The notes under the pieces: generated by a model
The model's database searches: none
What the model saw: the letters and a program-made list of their open reading frames with translations, nothing else
Told to the model about the DNA's origin: nothing
Assembly: GCA_963768885.1 (NCBI GenBank)
Contig: CAVYJN010000014.1
Span: 310,001 to 374,000, forward strand
Length of the DNA stretch: 64,000 nucleotides
Origin: DASRIA01 sp963768885
GTDB lineage: Bacteria > Actinomycetota > Thermoleophilia > Solirubrobacterales > JBBDJG01
Reading direction: 5' to 3'
Program-made: the position numbers and the translations under genes
Shown: positions 1 through 8,542 of the stretch, one piece after another
How the letters are laid out: each line of letters begins with the position of its first letter
How positions within the stretch are numbered: position 1 is the first letter of the stretch

Positions 1-765
1 GTCGAGGCTCGTCACCGCGCGCGCCGCGCCACGCGCGTCGCGCACCTGTTGGACGGGCAGCTCGGTGGCCGCGGCCAGCTCCTCGTCGCTGGGATCGCGA
101 CCCAGCTCGACCACCAGCCGCCGCTGCGCGCGATTGATCTTGTTCTCGCGCTGCAGGATGTGCACCGGAATCCGGATCGTGCGCGCCTTGTTCGCGATGC
201 CGCGCTCGATGCTCTGGCGAATCCACCACGTCGCGTAGGTGGAGAACTTGTAGCCGCGGCGCCAATCGAACTTCTCGGCCGCGCGGATCAAACCGAAGAT
301 CCCCTCCTGGATCAGGTCCAGCAGGGTGAGCTCCTTGGACTGGTACTTCTTGGCGATCGAGACGACGAGGCGGAGGTTCGAGCTGACCATGCGCTCCTTC
401 GCCTCCTGGTCCCCGCGCTCGATCCGCTTTGCAAGCTCCACCTCCTGGGCGGCCGTGAGCAGGGGGTAGCGGCTGATCTCGTTCAGGAAGAGGCGCAGGG
501 CATCGGTCGTGGACGAGGCGAGGCCCTCGTTGAGGTAGGTCCCTTCACCGGCGCCGTCGCGCTCGCAATCGTCGGTGACGTCGATCCCGCGGCCCTGGAG
601 GCGCTCGTAGAGGGTGTGGACGTCGTCCTCGCCGAGGTCGAGCGTCTGCACGAGCTCGGCCACCTCGGAAGTGTTCACGCAGCCGGCGTCCTCGCCGACA
701 TCGACCAAGGTGGCGAGCGCTTGGTCGAGCGAAGCCTGCGCGTTCTCCCCGGGCTGCGAAGCCAT
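1..765 (-). CDS. RNA polymerase sigma-70 factor, primary/group 2 type (3' end outside window)
   Basis: The first 255 codons of a principal-type sigma factor read leftwards off the window edge. Residues about 20-65 form a region 1.1-like acidic segment. Region 1.2 begins near residue 86 (TTDALRLFLNEI), region 2 has VSSNLRLVVSIAKKY and LIQEGIFGLIRAAEKFD, region 2.4 has the FSTYATWWIRQ signature, and region 3 starts with ARTIRIPVHI. These are core- and -10-binding elements of group 1/2 sigmas; ECF sigmas lack regions 1 and 3. The IERGIANKAR stretch differs slightly from the usual housekeeping sequence, so an accessory group 2 sigma is possible. ATG at 765 is chosen because a TAACTT -10 box ends 6 nt upstream and there is no Shine-Dalgarno. 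Region 4 lies outside the window. Confidence 0.93.
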   Translation of the reverse strand, partial: MASQPGENAQASLDQALATLVDVGEDAGCVNTSEVAELVQTLDLGEDDVHTLYERLQGRGIDVTDDCERDGAGEGTYLNEGLASSTTDALRLFLNEISRYPLLTAAQEVELAKRIERGDQEAKERMVSSNLRLVVSIAKKYQSKELTLLDLIQEGIFGLIRAAEKFDWRRGYKFSTYATWWIRQSIERGIANKARTIRIPVHILQRENKINRAQRRLVVELGRDPSDEELAAATELPVQQVRDARGAARAVTSLD

Positions 766-771
766 AGGCAG

Positions 772-777
772 AAGTTA
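772..777 (-). promoter_or_regulatory. -10 box of the sigma gene, probable leaderless start
   Basis: On the minus strand TAACTT ends 6 nt before the ATG at 765, so transcription would start at or next to the A of the start codon. No Shine-Dalgarno or clear -35 is visible. A 13-bp palindrome (CGAAC GCG GTTCG, 828-840) lies about 50 bp upstream and could be an operator. Confidence 0.45.
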
Positions 778-951
778 CCTGTCCCGCGATCCCGGCACGG
801 CCGATCGCGCTCAGGCGAAGGGGATACCGAACGCGGTTCGAGGGGTACGATCGCGCTCGAGAGGGAGTGATCCACCGGGGGCGACCCGACGTAAGGGGTT
901 GCCAGGGCCGCCGAACCAGCGGCGTATTCGACCCAGAGGGAAGGGATCGGG

Positions 952-1740
952 GTGGACTTCGAGTTTCTGTTTCATCCGCTTGAGGAAGTCGACGCCTGGC
1001 TCACCGGCCTGTTCAGCGGAGCCTCGCTGCTGGTGGCCCTCGGGATCGCGATCGTGCTGGGCCTGCGCCACGCGTCGGACCCCGATCACCTCGTGGCGGT
1101 CACCTCCCTCGTCGCCGCCGACGGCGGCGACCGCCGCGCCGCCACGCGCCTCGGGCTCTGGTGGGGCGCCGGTCATGCGGGGACGCTGCTCGTGATCGGG
1201 CTGCCACTCATCTTCCTCAAGTCGGGGCTTCCCACGTGGCTCGAGACGGGCGCCGAGAAAGCCGTCGGGGTGGTCATCCTGGTGCTCGCCGCGCGCGTCA
1301 TCTTCAAGTGGCTGAAGGGCGACTACCGCGCTGCGGCCCACGAGCACCGGCCGGCCCATCACCACGGCCACGGACACCACGCTGCCGCCGGCGACGCCGG
1401 GCACGACCGCCGCCGCCACCTGCGCAGGGGGCCGGGAGTTCACGAGCACCGCCACGTGCGCACGCCGCGGCAGGCGCTCGGCATCGGCATGCTGCACGGT
1501 CTCGCGGGCACCGGCGCGGTCGTGCTGCTTCTGATCGCGGCTCTGCCGACCCAGCTCGAGGCCGCCGCCGCGCTCGCGCTGTTCGCGCCGATGTCGGTGC
1601 TCTCGATGGCGGTCTGCACGAGCCTCTTCGCGTGGGTGCTGACGCGGCCGATCGTCGAGCCCGTCTACCGCACCGTGCTGATACCCGCCCTCGGGCTGTT
1701 CGCCCTCACCTTCGGCGCCTGGTACGCCGGACTGACCTAG
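952..1740 (+). CDS. NicO/NiCoT-like nickel/cobalt transporter
   Basis: This 262-residue inner-membrane protein has several hydrophobic segments and a histidine-rich cytoplasmic loop at about residues 130-165 (HEHRPAHHHGHGHH), typical of secondary Ni2+/Co2+ permeases. Residues about 43-49 (HASDPDH) match the HX4DH metal-selection motif of the first helix. GTG at 952 follows a purine-rich AGAGGGAAGGGA site. No urease, hydrogenase or cobalamin genes are nearby, so nickel and cobalt cannot be told apart, and no cobalamin or NiCo riboswitch fold was recognised upstream. Its TAG stop overlaps the stop of the convergent neighbour within the palindrome CTAG. Confidence 0.85.
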   Translation: MDFEFLFHPLEEVDAWLTGLFSGASLLVALGIAIVLGLRHASDPDHLVAVTSLVAADGGDRRAATRLGLWWGAGHAGTLLVIGLPLIFLKSGLPTWLETGAEKAVGVVILVLAARVIFKWLKGDYRAAAHEHRPAHHHGHGHHAAAGDAGHDRRRHLRRGPGVHEHRHVRTPRQALGIGMLHGLAGTGAVVLLLIAALPTQLEAAAALALFAPMSVLSMAVCTSLFAWVLTRPIVEPVYRTVLIPALGLFALTFGAWYAGLT

Positions 1741-2219
1741 CCGCGGTCCCGCCGCATCCGGCGAGCGATCGGAAGCACGTACCACATGGTCGCGAACGCC
1801 AGGACGGTCGCCGTGGTCACGATGACGGTCGCCGTGGTCCCGTAGAGGAAGTCCGTGATCAGGAGGACGACGCCCGACATGGCCAGCGCAAGGAAGCCGA
1901 GCCCGATGATCGTGAGCTTGTTGGCGAGGAAGACGATGTATGCCTTCTCCCGGCGGCGGAAGTTGATGCGGTGGTGCGCGGACGGGGCAATCAGGAGAAC
2001 GGTCGCCGCCGCGGTGGCCAGCAGAGTCGCGTAGTAGACCTTCTCCTGCACCGCGGTCAGCGACGTGAAGCGCTGCGTGAACGGCACCGTCAGCAGGAAG
2101 GCGAACAGGACCTGCACGCCGGGCAGCGCGACCCTCAACTCGTTCAGAAGCTCGATCAGGTTGCGGTCGAGCCGCTCCTTCTCGGTCTCACTGCGCGGCT
2201 CGTAGTCCTCGTCGGCCAT
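1737..2219 (-). CDS. DUF6328-like small membrane protein
   Basis: A 160-residue protein with a charged N-terminus containing ELLNELRVALPGVQVLFAF, followed by about four hydrophobic helices and a basic tail (RRMRRDRG). The ELRVxLPGVQVLFAFLL stretch and the FxRRREKAY loop fit the DUF6328 family, whose members are sometimes labelled sodium:proton antiporters without experimental support. Function is unknown and I do not assign one. The gene converges on the nickel transporter and shares the CTAG stop palindrome with it. Confidence 0.7.
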   Translation of the reverse strand: MADEDYEPRSETEKERLDRNLIELLNELRVALPGVQVLFAFLLTVPFTQRFTSLTAVQEKVYYATLLATAAATVLLIAPSAHHRINFRRREKAYIVFLANKLTIIGLGFLALAMSGVVLLITDFLYGTTATVIVTTATVLAFATMWYVLPIARRMRRDRG

Positions 2220-2262
2220 CGCATCCGGGAGACTAGTCCTCCGGCGCGAGGCCGTGGAGCCG

Positions 2263-3306
2263 TCAGGCCGCCAGCGGGCGCTCCACGAGCGGTGACTCGG
2301 CGGGCTCGGAGATCAGGTCGATCACCGCCCGCTCGACACGGCGGCGCACCCGCTCGTTCGCGAGCACCTCCTCGCCCGTGCGACCCGGGAGCGCGATCGT
2401 CCACCCCGAGTGGAAGCGGTCGAACACGCGCGGGTCGATGTACGACGCGCGGCACACCGCCGGCGTGTTGCCGAGGAAGAACGCCACCCCCTTGACGGCA
2501 TCGTTGATGCGGCGCTTGCGAGCGGTCTTCGACTTCGGCACCTCGCCTGCCACCGCGACCGCGGCGAGCACCGTGCCGTGCCAGGTGCGGAAGTCCTTGG
2601 CCGAGAACTCGCCGCCCGTCACGCGCTTGACGTAGTCGTTCACGTCGGCCGACGTGACGTCCGTCCAGCGGCGTCCCTCGCGGTAGGCCAGCAACTCGGG
2701 GCTGCCGCCGCGGCGTCGCTTCAACTCCGACACGACCGGCAGGGCGAGCGGGTCGAGCACCCAGTGCGCGCGGCGCTGGTTGCTCTTGCCCGGATAGTCG
2801 AACTCGATGCGATCGCCGTCGATTGCCACGTGCTCCTTGCGCAGCGTGGCGAGGCCGTAGCTCTTGTTCTGCTCCGCGTAGTCCTCCGATCCCACACGGA
2901 ACATGCCGAGATCGAGCAGGCGCACCGCGCATGCGAGCACGCGGTCCCGGTCGAGGGCATCGCCCGCGAGGTCCCGCTTGACCGCGCGGCGCAAGCGCGG
3001 CAGCGCCTGCGCGAAGTCGAGCATCTCGTCGAACTTCGCCTGGTCGCGCCTCGTGCGCCAATCCGCGTGGTAGAGGTACTGCTTGCGACCCGCCGCATCG
3101 ATGCCGGTGGCCTGCAGGTGACCGTTGGCCTGCGTGCAGATCCACACGTCCTCCCATGCCGGCGGGATCGCGAGCTCTCGGATCCTTGCGATCGCCTGCT
3201 CGTCGCCGACGCGCTCGCCGGCGGGATCGAGGAACTCGAAGCCGCGGCCGCGACGGCGGCGCGTGATGCCCGGCTCGGAGCAGTCGACACGTCTCAATCT
3301 GGGCAT
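2263..3306 (-). CDS. DNA topoisomerase IB (poxvirus/eukaryote type)
   Basis: A 347-residue type IB topoisomerase that relaxes supercoils through a 3'-phosphotyrosyl intermediate. The N-terminal DNA-binding domain covers about residues 1-90. The catalytic domain contains R137 (FRVGSE), K-rich strands near 155, R240 and H243 in FRTWHGT, and the active-site tyrosine Y289 in CRASYIDP, so the Arg-Lys-Arg-His/Tyr set appears complete. ATG at 3306 has GAAGGGG six bases upstream. Bacterial IB enzymes of this size are common in Actinobacteria and soil bacteria. It is divergent from the NTF2-like gene, with a 141-bp gap. Confidence 0.93.
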   Translation of the reverse strand: MPRLRRVDCSEPGITRRRRGRGFEFLDPAGERVGDEQAIARIRELAIPPAWEDVWICTQANGHLQATGIDAAGRKQYLYHADWRTRRDQAKFDEMLDFAQALPRLRRAVKRDLAGDALDRDRVLACAVRLLDLGMFRVGSEDYAEQNKSYGLATLRKEHVAIDGDRIEFDYPGKSNQRRAHWVLDPLALPVVSELKRRRGGSPELLAYREGRRWTDVTSADVNDYVKRVTGGEFSAKDFRTWHGTVLAAVAVAGEVPKSKTARKRRINDAVKGVAFFLGNTPAVCRASYIDPRVFDRFHSGWTIALPGRTGEEVLANERVRRRVERAVIDLISEPAESPLVERPLAA

Positions 3307-3385
3307 CGGAACCCCTTCGCTCACCCGCCAACTAAGGCCCGGCAAACCGGCGCCCGGTCGCGCGGTTTTAGACAGAACGTCAATG

Positions 3386-3413
3386 TTGCCGGCGCGGCTG
3401 ATGGTGGCATACT
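3386..3413 (+). promoter_or_regulatory. Candidate promoter of the NTF2-like gene
   Basis: TTGCCG (3386-3391) and CATACT (3408-3413) are separated by 16 bp. A strong ribosome-binding site GGGGAGGAGG (3430-3439) follows, 8 nt before a TTG start. This is one of the few genes in the window with both a -35-like box and a clear leader. Confidence 0.4.
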
Positions 3414-3447
3414 CCTTACCTCGACGACGGGGGAGGAGGCCGCCGGC

Positions 3448-3918
3448 TTGATACCGAGCGCGCTTGTGGAGCGGATGTTCGAGGCGTTTGCCGCGCGCGA
3501 CGTGGACGCGTTGCTCGCTGTGATGGACCCTGCGATCGAGTTCTTCGGGCCGACCGCGACCGTCCTCAACGAGGGCAAGTGCTACCGCGGGCACGACGGC
3601 ATCCGCCGCTACTTCCAGGACGCCGAGGCGCTCTGGGCGGAGCTCGAGTTGCTCCCCGCCAAGTACCGCGAGGTCGGCAACCACGTGGTGGTGCTCGGGC
3701 ACGTGCGGGCGCGGGCGCGGGACGGGCTCGAGCTGGACACGCCGGCCGCGTGGGTGTGGCGCGTCGAGGGCGACAGCGTCGTCTGGGGATCGGCCTACGG
3801 GGACCGCGACGCGATGCCCCGCTCCCTCCAGGAGGGAGGCCGCGGGCGCTACGGCGGCCCGGACGAGACGCCGCGGCCGGCCGCGCGCGACGACGTGGCG
3901 CCTCGCGGACCCGCCTAG
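3448..3918 (+). CDS. SnoaL/NTF2-like domain protein
   Basis: A 156-residue protein with an NTF2-like fold signature: an N-terminal helix (LVERMFEAFAARDVDALLAVM), the strand-turn DPAIEFFGP, the insert YRGHDGIRRYFQDAEALW, and C-terminal strands ending in VWRVEGDSVVWGSAYGDRDAM. Such proteins are small isomerases, hydrolases or ligand-binding proteins with little conserved catalysis, so no substrate is given. TTG at 3448 is chosen because of GGGGAGGAGG eight bases upstream; no closer ATG or GTG fits. The last 30 or so residues are Pro/Arg-rich and probably disordered. Confidence 0.75.
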   Translation: MIPSALVERMFEAFAARDVDALLAVMDPAIEFFGPTATVLNEGKCYRGHDGIRRYFQDAEALWAELELLPAKYREVGNHVVVLGHVRARARDGLELDTPAAWVWRVEGDSVVWGSAYGDRDAMPRSLQEGGRGRYGGPDETPRPAARDDVAPRGPA

Positions 3919-3991
3919 GGCCGTCTCGACATCCCCGGTTCCCACCTTGCCGCACGCTTCCCGGGCGGCGGAGATGGTGGTTGCTTGCTGG

Positions 3992-3997
3992 TACTTT
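3992..3997 (+). promoter_or_regulatory. -10 box deciding a GTG start at 4005
   Basis: TACTTT ends 7 nt before GTG 4005. No ribosome-binding site precedes this GTG, so a leaderless transcript is likely. An alternative in-frame TTG at 3981 lies upstream of this -10 box and would be untranscribed if the box is real. Confidence 0.45.
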
Positions 3998-4004
3998 CAA
4001 CCAA

Positions 4005-7000
4005 GTGGAGGAGAGGATCGACCGGCTTACGCCGCGGCGCTCGGAGGCCGTCTGGTTGACGATCGCCGTCGCGGGTGCACTCGCGCTGTTCGCGATCGAC
4101 CTGGCGGCCGGCAAGATGACGGAGCTGATCGGCCTGTTCGCCGTCCCGCCCTTCGTCGCGGCGGTCGGGGCCGGCCGGCGGGCAACCGTCTGGGTGGCCG
4201 CCCTGGCGACGGCGCTCGCGGTGATCGCCGGTTTGGTGGACGACCTGGGGTCGTCGTTCGAGTTCATTCTGAAGGCCGTCCTCGTCGGGCTGTCGGGCCT
4301 GCTCGCGATCCGGGTCGCCGGGATCAGGGAGCGCGCCGAGATCCGTTCCCGCCTCGACGGGGCCGTCGCACGTGCGCTCGCCGAGACCAGCCGCCTGGAG
4401 GATGCGGGCGCCCCGATCCTCGCCGCCGTTGGAACCGCGCTCGACTTCGACGCCGGCGCGATGTGGGAGATGGAGAGCAGCACCGGCACGCTCAGGTGCA
4501 CCGCGACCTGGACGTCCCCGGAGGGCCGTCTCGACCGCTTCTACGAGCTGATGCCCGAGCTCGAGCCGAAGTCCGGCATCGGCCTCGCGAGCCGGGTGCT
4601 CGCAAGCGGCGAGCCCGTGTGGGTCGGCGACCTGCGCACCGACGACGGCCTGCCCAATGCCGAACCGGCGCTGGCCGCGTCGATCCGCGCGGCGGCGGCC
4701 TTCCCGATCATGGGCGAGCGCGGCCCCCGCGCCGTCATCGAGCTGTTCTCACGCAGCCGCCGACCACCCGATCCGGGGCTCATGAAGGACATGGCGACCG
4801 CCGGCCGCTACATCGGCCAGCACCTCTACCGGCGCCGGATCGAGGAGGCCGTGCGACGCGCCGAGGCGCTCCGCGGCGCCGTGCTGGAATCCGCCCTCGA
4901 CTCCGTGATCACGATCAACCACGAGGGTCGCATCGTCGAGTTCAACCCGGCCGCCGAGCGCACCTTCGGGCGACGCCGCACCGACGTCGTCGGCAAGCCG
5001 GTCGCCGAGGTGGTGATCCCGCCGCACCTGCGCGACGACCACCGCCACGGCCTCGACCGCTATCTGTCGACCCGTGAGAGCCGCATCCTCGGCCGCCGGC
5101 TCGAGCTCATGGGCATGCACGCCGACGGCACCGAGTTCCCCGTCGAGGTCTCGATCGTCAGGATCGGCACGGAGGAGCCGCCGATGTTCGCGGGGTACAT
5201 CCGCGACGTCACCGCCCGCAAGCGCGGCGAGGAGAGCACCCGGCGGCTCGCGGCGATCGTGGAGAGCTCCGGCGACGCGATCGTCGGCGTGGATCGCGAC
5301 GGGCGGATCGCGGCCTGGAACCCGGGCGCCGAACGGCTTTACGGGTACACCGCCGAGGAGGCGATCGGGATGGCGATCGCCGACACCGCGCCGCCGGACC
5401 GCGCCGACGAGGCTAACTGGCTCGTGCGTCAGCTGGCCGAGGGAAGAACGATCAAGAACCATCGAACGGTTCGGCAGCGCAAGGACGGCGAGCTGGTGGA
5501 CGTGGCGCTCACGCTGTCGCCGATCTGCGACGAGGCCGGTGAGGTGGTCGGGATGGCCGGGATCATCCGGGACATCTCCGAAGAGCTCGAGATCGAGCGC
5601 GAGCGCGTGCGGCTGCTCGAGCAGGAGACGAAGGCAAGGCGGCGGGCGGAGGAGCTCGAGCGGCGCGCCTCGTTCCTCGTCGAGATCCACACCGCGCTCG
5701 ACAGCTCGCTCGACTACCAGGAGGTCCTCAGGCGCCTTGCCCGCATCACGGTCCCCCGCCTTGCCGACTGGTGTGCCATCCACGTGCGCGGCGAGGGCGG
5801 CGCCCTCCAGCGCATCGCCGTGACGCACACCGACCCGGAACGGGAGCGGTTGGCCTGGGAGCTCGAGGAGCGCTACCCGACCGATCCCGACGAGACGCGG
5901 GGCGTGCCCAAGGTGATGCTGACGGGCGAAGCCGAGCTCTACCGCGACATCCCCGAGGAGATGATCGAGCAGGCGGCGCGGGATGCCGAGCACCTGCAGC
6001 TCCTGCGCGCCCTCGGCATGCGCTCGGCGATGCTCGTGCCGCTGCGCGCCCGTGGACAGACGCTCGGCGTGATGACGCTCGTCTTCGCCGAATCCGGGAA
6101 GCTTTTCAGCCAGGACGACCTCGACTTCGCCTCGGCGGTCGCCCGGCGCGCGGCGCTGTCGGTGGACAACGCCCGCCTCTACGGCGAGCTGAGCAAGCGC
6201 AGCGGCGAGCTCGAGTTCCTCGTCGCGGCGAGCGCCGAGCTCGACTCCACGCTCGACCTCCACGAGACGCTGCAGAGCCTCGCCAACCTCGCGGTCCCGG
6301 AGCTCGGCGACGGCTGCATGGTCGACCTGCTCGAGGAGCACGGGACGATCGAGCGGGTCGCGATCGCGACCGCCGACGACTCGGCGATGGCCGCGCTGGA
6401 GCGACTGAAGGAGCAGCGCATCGAGCTCGGCAGCGAGCACCCGATCGCCGTCGCGATCCGGACCGGTCGCCTCCAGCACGTCGAGGAGATCGATCCCGAC
6501 GTGCAACGGACGTGGACCACCGACGAGTCCTACCTGGACGCGGTGCGCGAGTGGCCCGGCCGATCGGCGGTCGTCGCTCCGATGACCGCGCGCGGTCGCA
6601 AGCTCGGCGCGATCGCGGTCGCCTCGTTCGGCGAGCGCGTATTCGGCGAGGACGACATCCGGGTGATCAGGGAGCTCGCGCGGCGCGCTTCGATCGCGGT
6701 CGACAACGCGCGCCTCTACGGGGAGAGCAGCTACATCGCGACGAAGCTGCAGCAAAGCCTGCTGCCACCACACCTCCCCGAGATCCCGGGCGTCGAGATC
6801 GCGGCGCGGTTCCGCCCGGCCGGCGAGAAGAACGACGTCGGGGGCGACTTCTACGACATATTCCTGCGGGGGCCCGACCAGTGGGCGGTCACGATCGGCG
6901 ACGTCTGCGGCAAGGGCGCGGACGCCGCAGCGGTCACGTCGCTCGCCCGCCACACGCTGCGCGCGACCGCGATGCGCGGCGACGACGCTCCCGACCAGCT

Positions 7001-7511
7001 GCTCCGCATCCTGAACCGGGCGATGCTGGCCGAGGGCCCGATGGCCTACCAGTTCTGCACCGTCGCGCTCGCGAGCTTCGACGTGGGCGCGTCATCCACG
7101 CGCGCGACCGTGTCGAGCGGCGGGCATCCGCTGCCGATCGTGATGCGCTCCGACGGGACCGTGCAGGCCTTCGGCGAGCCCGGCACGCTGCTCGGAGTCG
7201 TGCCGGACCCGGAGCTCTCGACCAGCGAGCTGGAGCTCTACCACGGCGACACCATCGTCTTCTACACCGACGGCATCACCGAGGCCCGCACGCGCAAGGG
7301 CATGGTCGGCTTCGGCGGCCTGCTCGCGGCCGTGCGGGCGTGTGCCGGATGTGCTGCCGCCGAGGTGGCGGAGCGGATCGAGCAGACGCTGCTCGACACC
7401 GAGGCGACCGACCTGCGCGACGACGTGGCGCTGGTCGTGGCACAGATCTCGAGCCCCGGCAAGACCCGAGATATTCTGGAGACCGCCGTAGGCGGGCTCT
7501 CGCGACTTTAG
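4005..7511 (+). CDS. PAS/GAF multisensor PP2C-type (SpoIIE/RsbU) serine phosphatase
   Basis: A protein of about 1168 residues. It has two to three N-terminal membrane helices (about 15-100), a GAF domain (about 115-275), two PAS domains (about 285-405 and 410-530), a coiled linker, two GAF domains (about 560-720 and 735-900) and a C-terminal SpoIIE phosphatase domain. The phosphatase metal-binding motifs are present: GGDFYD near 946, GDVCGKG, SSGGHP, YTDGITEAR near 1087 and RDDVALVV. RsbU-like phosphatases dephosphorylate anti-anti-sigma proteins after sensing a signal, but no anti-sigma or anti-anti-sigma gene lies nearby. The last 13 codons (ILETAVGGLSRL) are part of a short repeat also found at 13068. 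Confidence 0.9.
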   Translation: MEERIDRLTPRRSEAVWLTIAVAGALALFAIDLAAGKMTELIGLFAVPPFVAAVGAGRRATVWVAALATALAVIAGLVDDLGSSFEFILKAVLVGLSGLLAIRVAGIRERAEIRSRLDGAVARALAETSRLEDAGAPILAAVGTALDFDAGAMWEMESSTGTLRCTATWTSPEGRLDRFYELMPELEPKSGIGLASRVLASGEPVWVGDLRTDDGLPNAEPALAASIRAAAAFPIMGERGPRAVIELFSRSRRPPDPGLMKDMATAGRYIGQHLYRRRIEEAVRRAEALRGAVLESALDSVITINHEGRIVEFNPAAERTFGRRRTDVVGKPVAEVVIPPHLRDDHRHGLDRYLSTRESRILGRRLELMGMHADGTEFPVEVSIVRIGTEEPPMFAGYIRDVTARKRGEESTRRLAAIVESSGDAIVGVDRDGRIAAWNPGAERLYGYTAEEAIGMAIADTAPPDRADEANWLVRQLAEGRTIKNHRTVRQRKDGELVDVALTLSPICDEAGEVVGMAGIIRDISEELEIERERVRLLEQETKARRRAEELERRASFLVEIHTALDSSLDYQEVLRRLARITVPRLADWCAIHVRGEGGALQRIAVTHTDPERERLAWELEERYPTDPDETRGVPKVMLTGEAELYRDIPEEMIEQAARDAEHLQLLRALGMRSAMLVPLRARGQTLGVMTLVFAESGKLFSQDDLDFASAVARRAALSVDNARLYGELSKRSGELEFLVAASAELDSTLDLHETLQSLANLAVPELGDGCMVDLLEEHGTIERVAIATADDSAMAALERLKEQRIELGSEHPIAVAIRTGRLQHVEEIDPDVQRTWTTDESYLDAVREWPGRSAVVAPMTARGRKLGAIAVASFGERVFGEDDIRVIRELARRASIAVDNARLYGESSYIATKLQQSLLPPHLPEIPGVEIAARFRPAGEKNDVGGDFYDIFLRGPDQWAVTIGDVCGKGADAAAVTSLARHTLRATAMRGDDAPDQLLRILNRAMLAEGPMAYQFCTVALASFDVGASSTRATVSSGGHPLPIVMRSDGTVQAFGEPGTLLGVVPDPELSTSELELYHGDTIVFYTDGITEARTRKGMVGFGGLLAAVRACAGCAAAEVAERIEQTLLDTEATDLRDDVALVVAQISSPGKTRDILETAVGGLSRL

Positions 7512-7531
7512 GCGAGGGCGAAGCCCTCTCG
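7473..7531 (+). repeat. Tandem-hairpin repeat, copy 1 (3' end of the phosphatase gene)
   Basis: The element reads ATTCTGGAGAC, hairpin 1 (CCGCC-GTA-GGCGG, 7483-7495), CTCTC, GACTTTAGG, then hairpin 2 (GAGGGC-GAA-GCCCTC, 7514-7528). Flanks and the GAA loop match copy 2 at 13068-13127, while the stem arms differ but still pair. It supplies the TAG stop of the phosphatase and lies between two convergent genes, so bidirectional termination is plausible. No U-tract follows. Confidence 0.75.
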
Positions 7532-7544
7532 AGCGTGAGGCTAC

Positions 7545-8535
7545 CTACAGGCCCGTCGTGGCCATCGGCTCCTCGGGAGGGAGCTCCCGCGGCTCTTCGG
7601 CGCGCGGCATCGCACGCCCTTCGGTGAGGGACTCGTGGCGATGCTCCACGCCGCCGGCCATCTGCTCCAGGCGCGCGATCCGGTCCTCCGGCGGGGGATG
7701 CGTGGCGAACAGCTTCGAGGTCGTGCCCCGCGCGCCCAGCGGGGCGACGATCATCATGTGCGCGACGGCGGGGTTGCCCAGCGCGCGCGAGGGCTTCGTT
7801 TCGGCCGAGATCGCGCGCAGCGCCGACGCCAGTCCCTGGGGATAGCGGGTCAGCTCGGCCGCGGAGGCATCCGCGACGTACTCGCGGCGTCGGCTGATCG
7901 CGACCTGGATCAGGACCGCCGCGATCGGCGCGAGGATCAGCGACACCAGCACGACCACCAGCACGATGATGTTGGCCCCGCCGCCGCGATCGCGATCGCC
8001 GCCGCCGAACCACAGAGCGCGCGTGAAGATCCACGCGAGCATCGCGATGGACCCGGCAAGGACCGCGGCCCAGGTCATCAGGCGCACGTCGTAGTTGCGG
8101 ATGTGGCTCAGCTCGTGCGCGAGCACGCCCTCGAGCTCCTCCTCGTCGAGGCGCTCGAGCAGACCCGTCGTGACCGCCACGATCGCCTGCTTGGGCGTGC
8201 GGCCCGCGGCAAACGCGTTCGGCGAGTCGTCGGGGACGACGTAGACGCGGGGCATCGGCAGCCCCGCCGTGATCGCGAGGTTCTCGACCATGCGCCACAG
8301 CTCGGGGGCCTCCTCCTTGCGCTCGACCCGGCGGCGCGCCCGTGACGAGCGCCACCAGGTCGTCGGCCATGTACAGGTTGATCACGAGCATGAAGATCGC
8401 GATCCCGACCGCGATCACGAGCGCCGCCGGCCCGAAATACAGCGACAGCACGTACCCGAGCGCCCCGTAGAGCACCAGGAAGCCGACCAGCAGCGCCAGC
8501 GACTTCCGCTTGTTTGACGCGATCTGCTGGTACAT
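7545..8535 (-). CDS. htpX: HtpX family M48 zinc metalloprotease (frameshifted)
   Basis: The membrane peptidase reads in two frames. The N-terminal part (8535 to about 8340) has two hydrophobic helices and ends LVALVTGA. The sequence resumes in the next frame as RRVERKEEAPELW and continues with the zinc motif HELSH (about 8100-8120), a further helix pair and EYVADASA, which carries the third zinc ligand. One extra base near 8332-8345, in a GGCGCGCC context, accounts for the break; the span is 3n+1 (991 nt). All catalytic elements are otherwise present, so a sequence or assembly error is as likely as a real lesion. HtpX degrades damaged membrane proteins. It lies 7 bp downstream of lemA, a frequent pairing. 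Confidence 0.85.
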
Positions 8536-8542
8536 CCGGCCG

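Noticed and set aside
766..951. A cobalamin or nickel riboswitch before the Ni/Co transporter
   Set aside because: No conserved riboswitch core sequences were recognised and the gap is short and shared with a divergent promoter.
4749..6953. A 734-codon open frame antisense to the SpoIIE phosphatase gene
   Set aside because: It is a mirror of a high-GC gene: composition is Arg/Asp/Leu/His-heavy, no domain is recognisable, and the opposite frame is a clear multi-domain protein.
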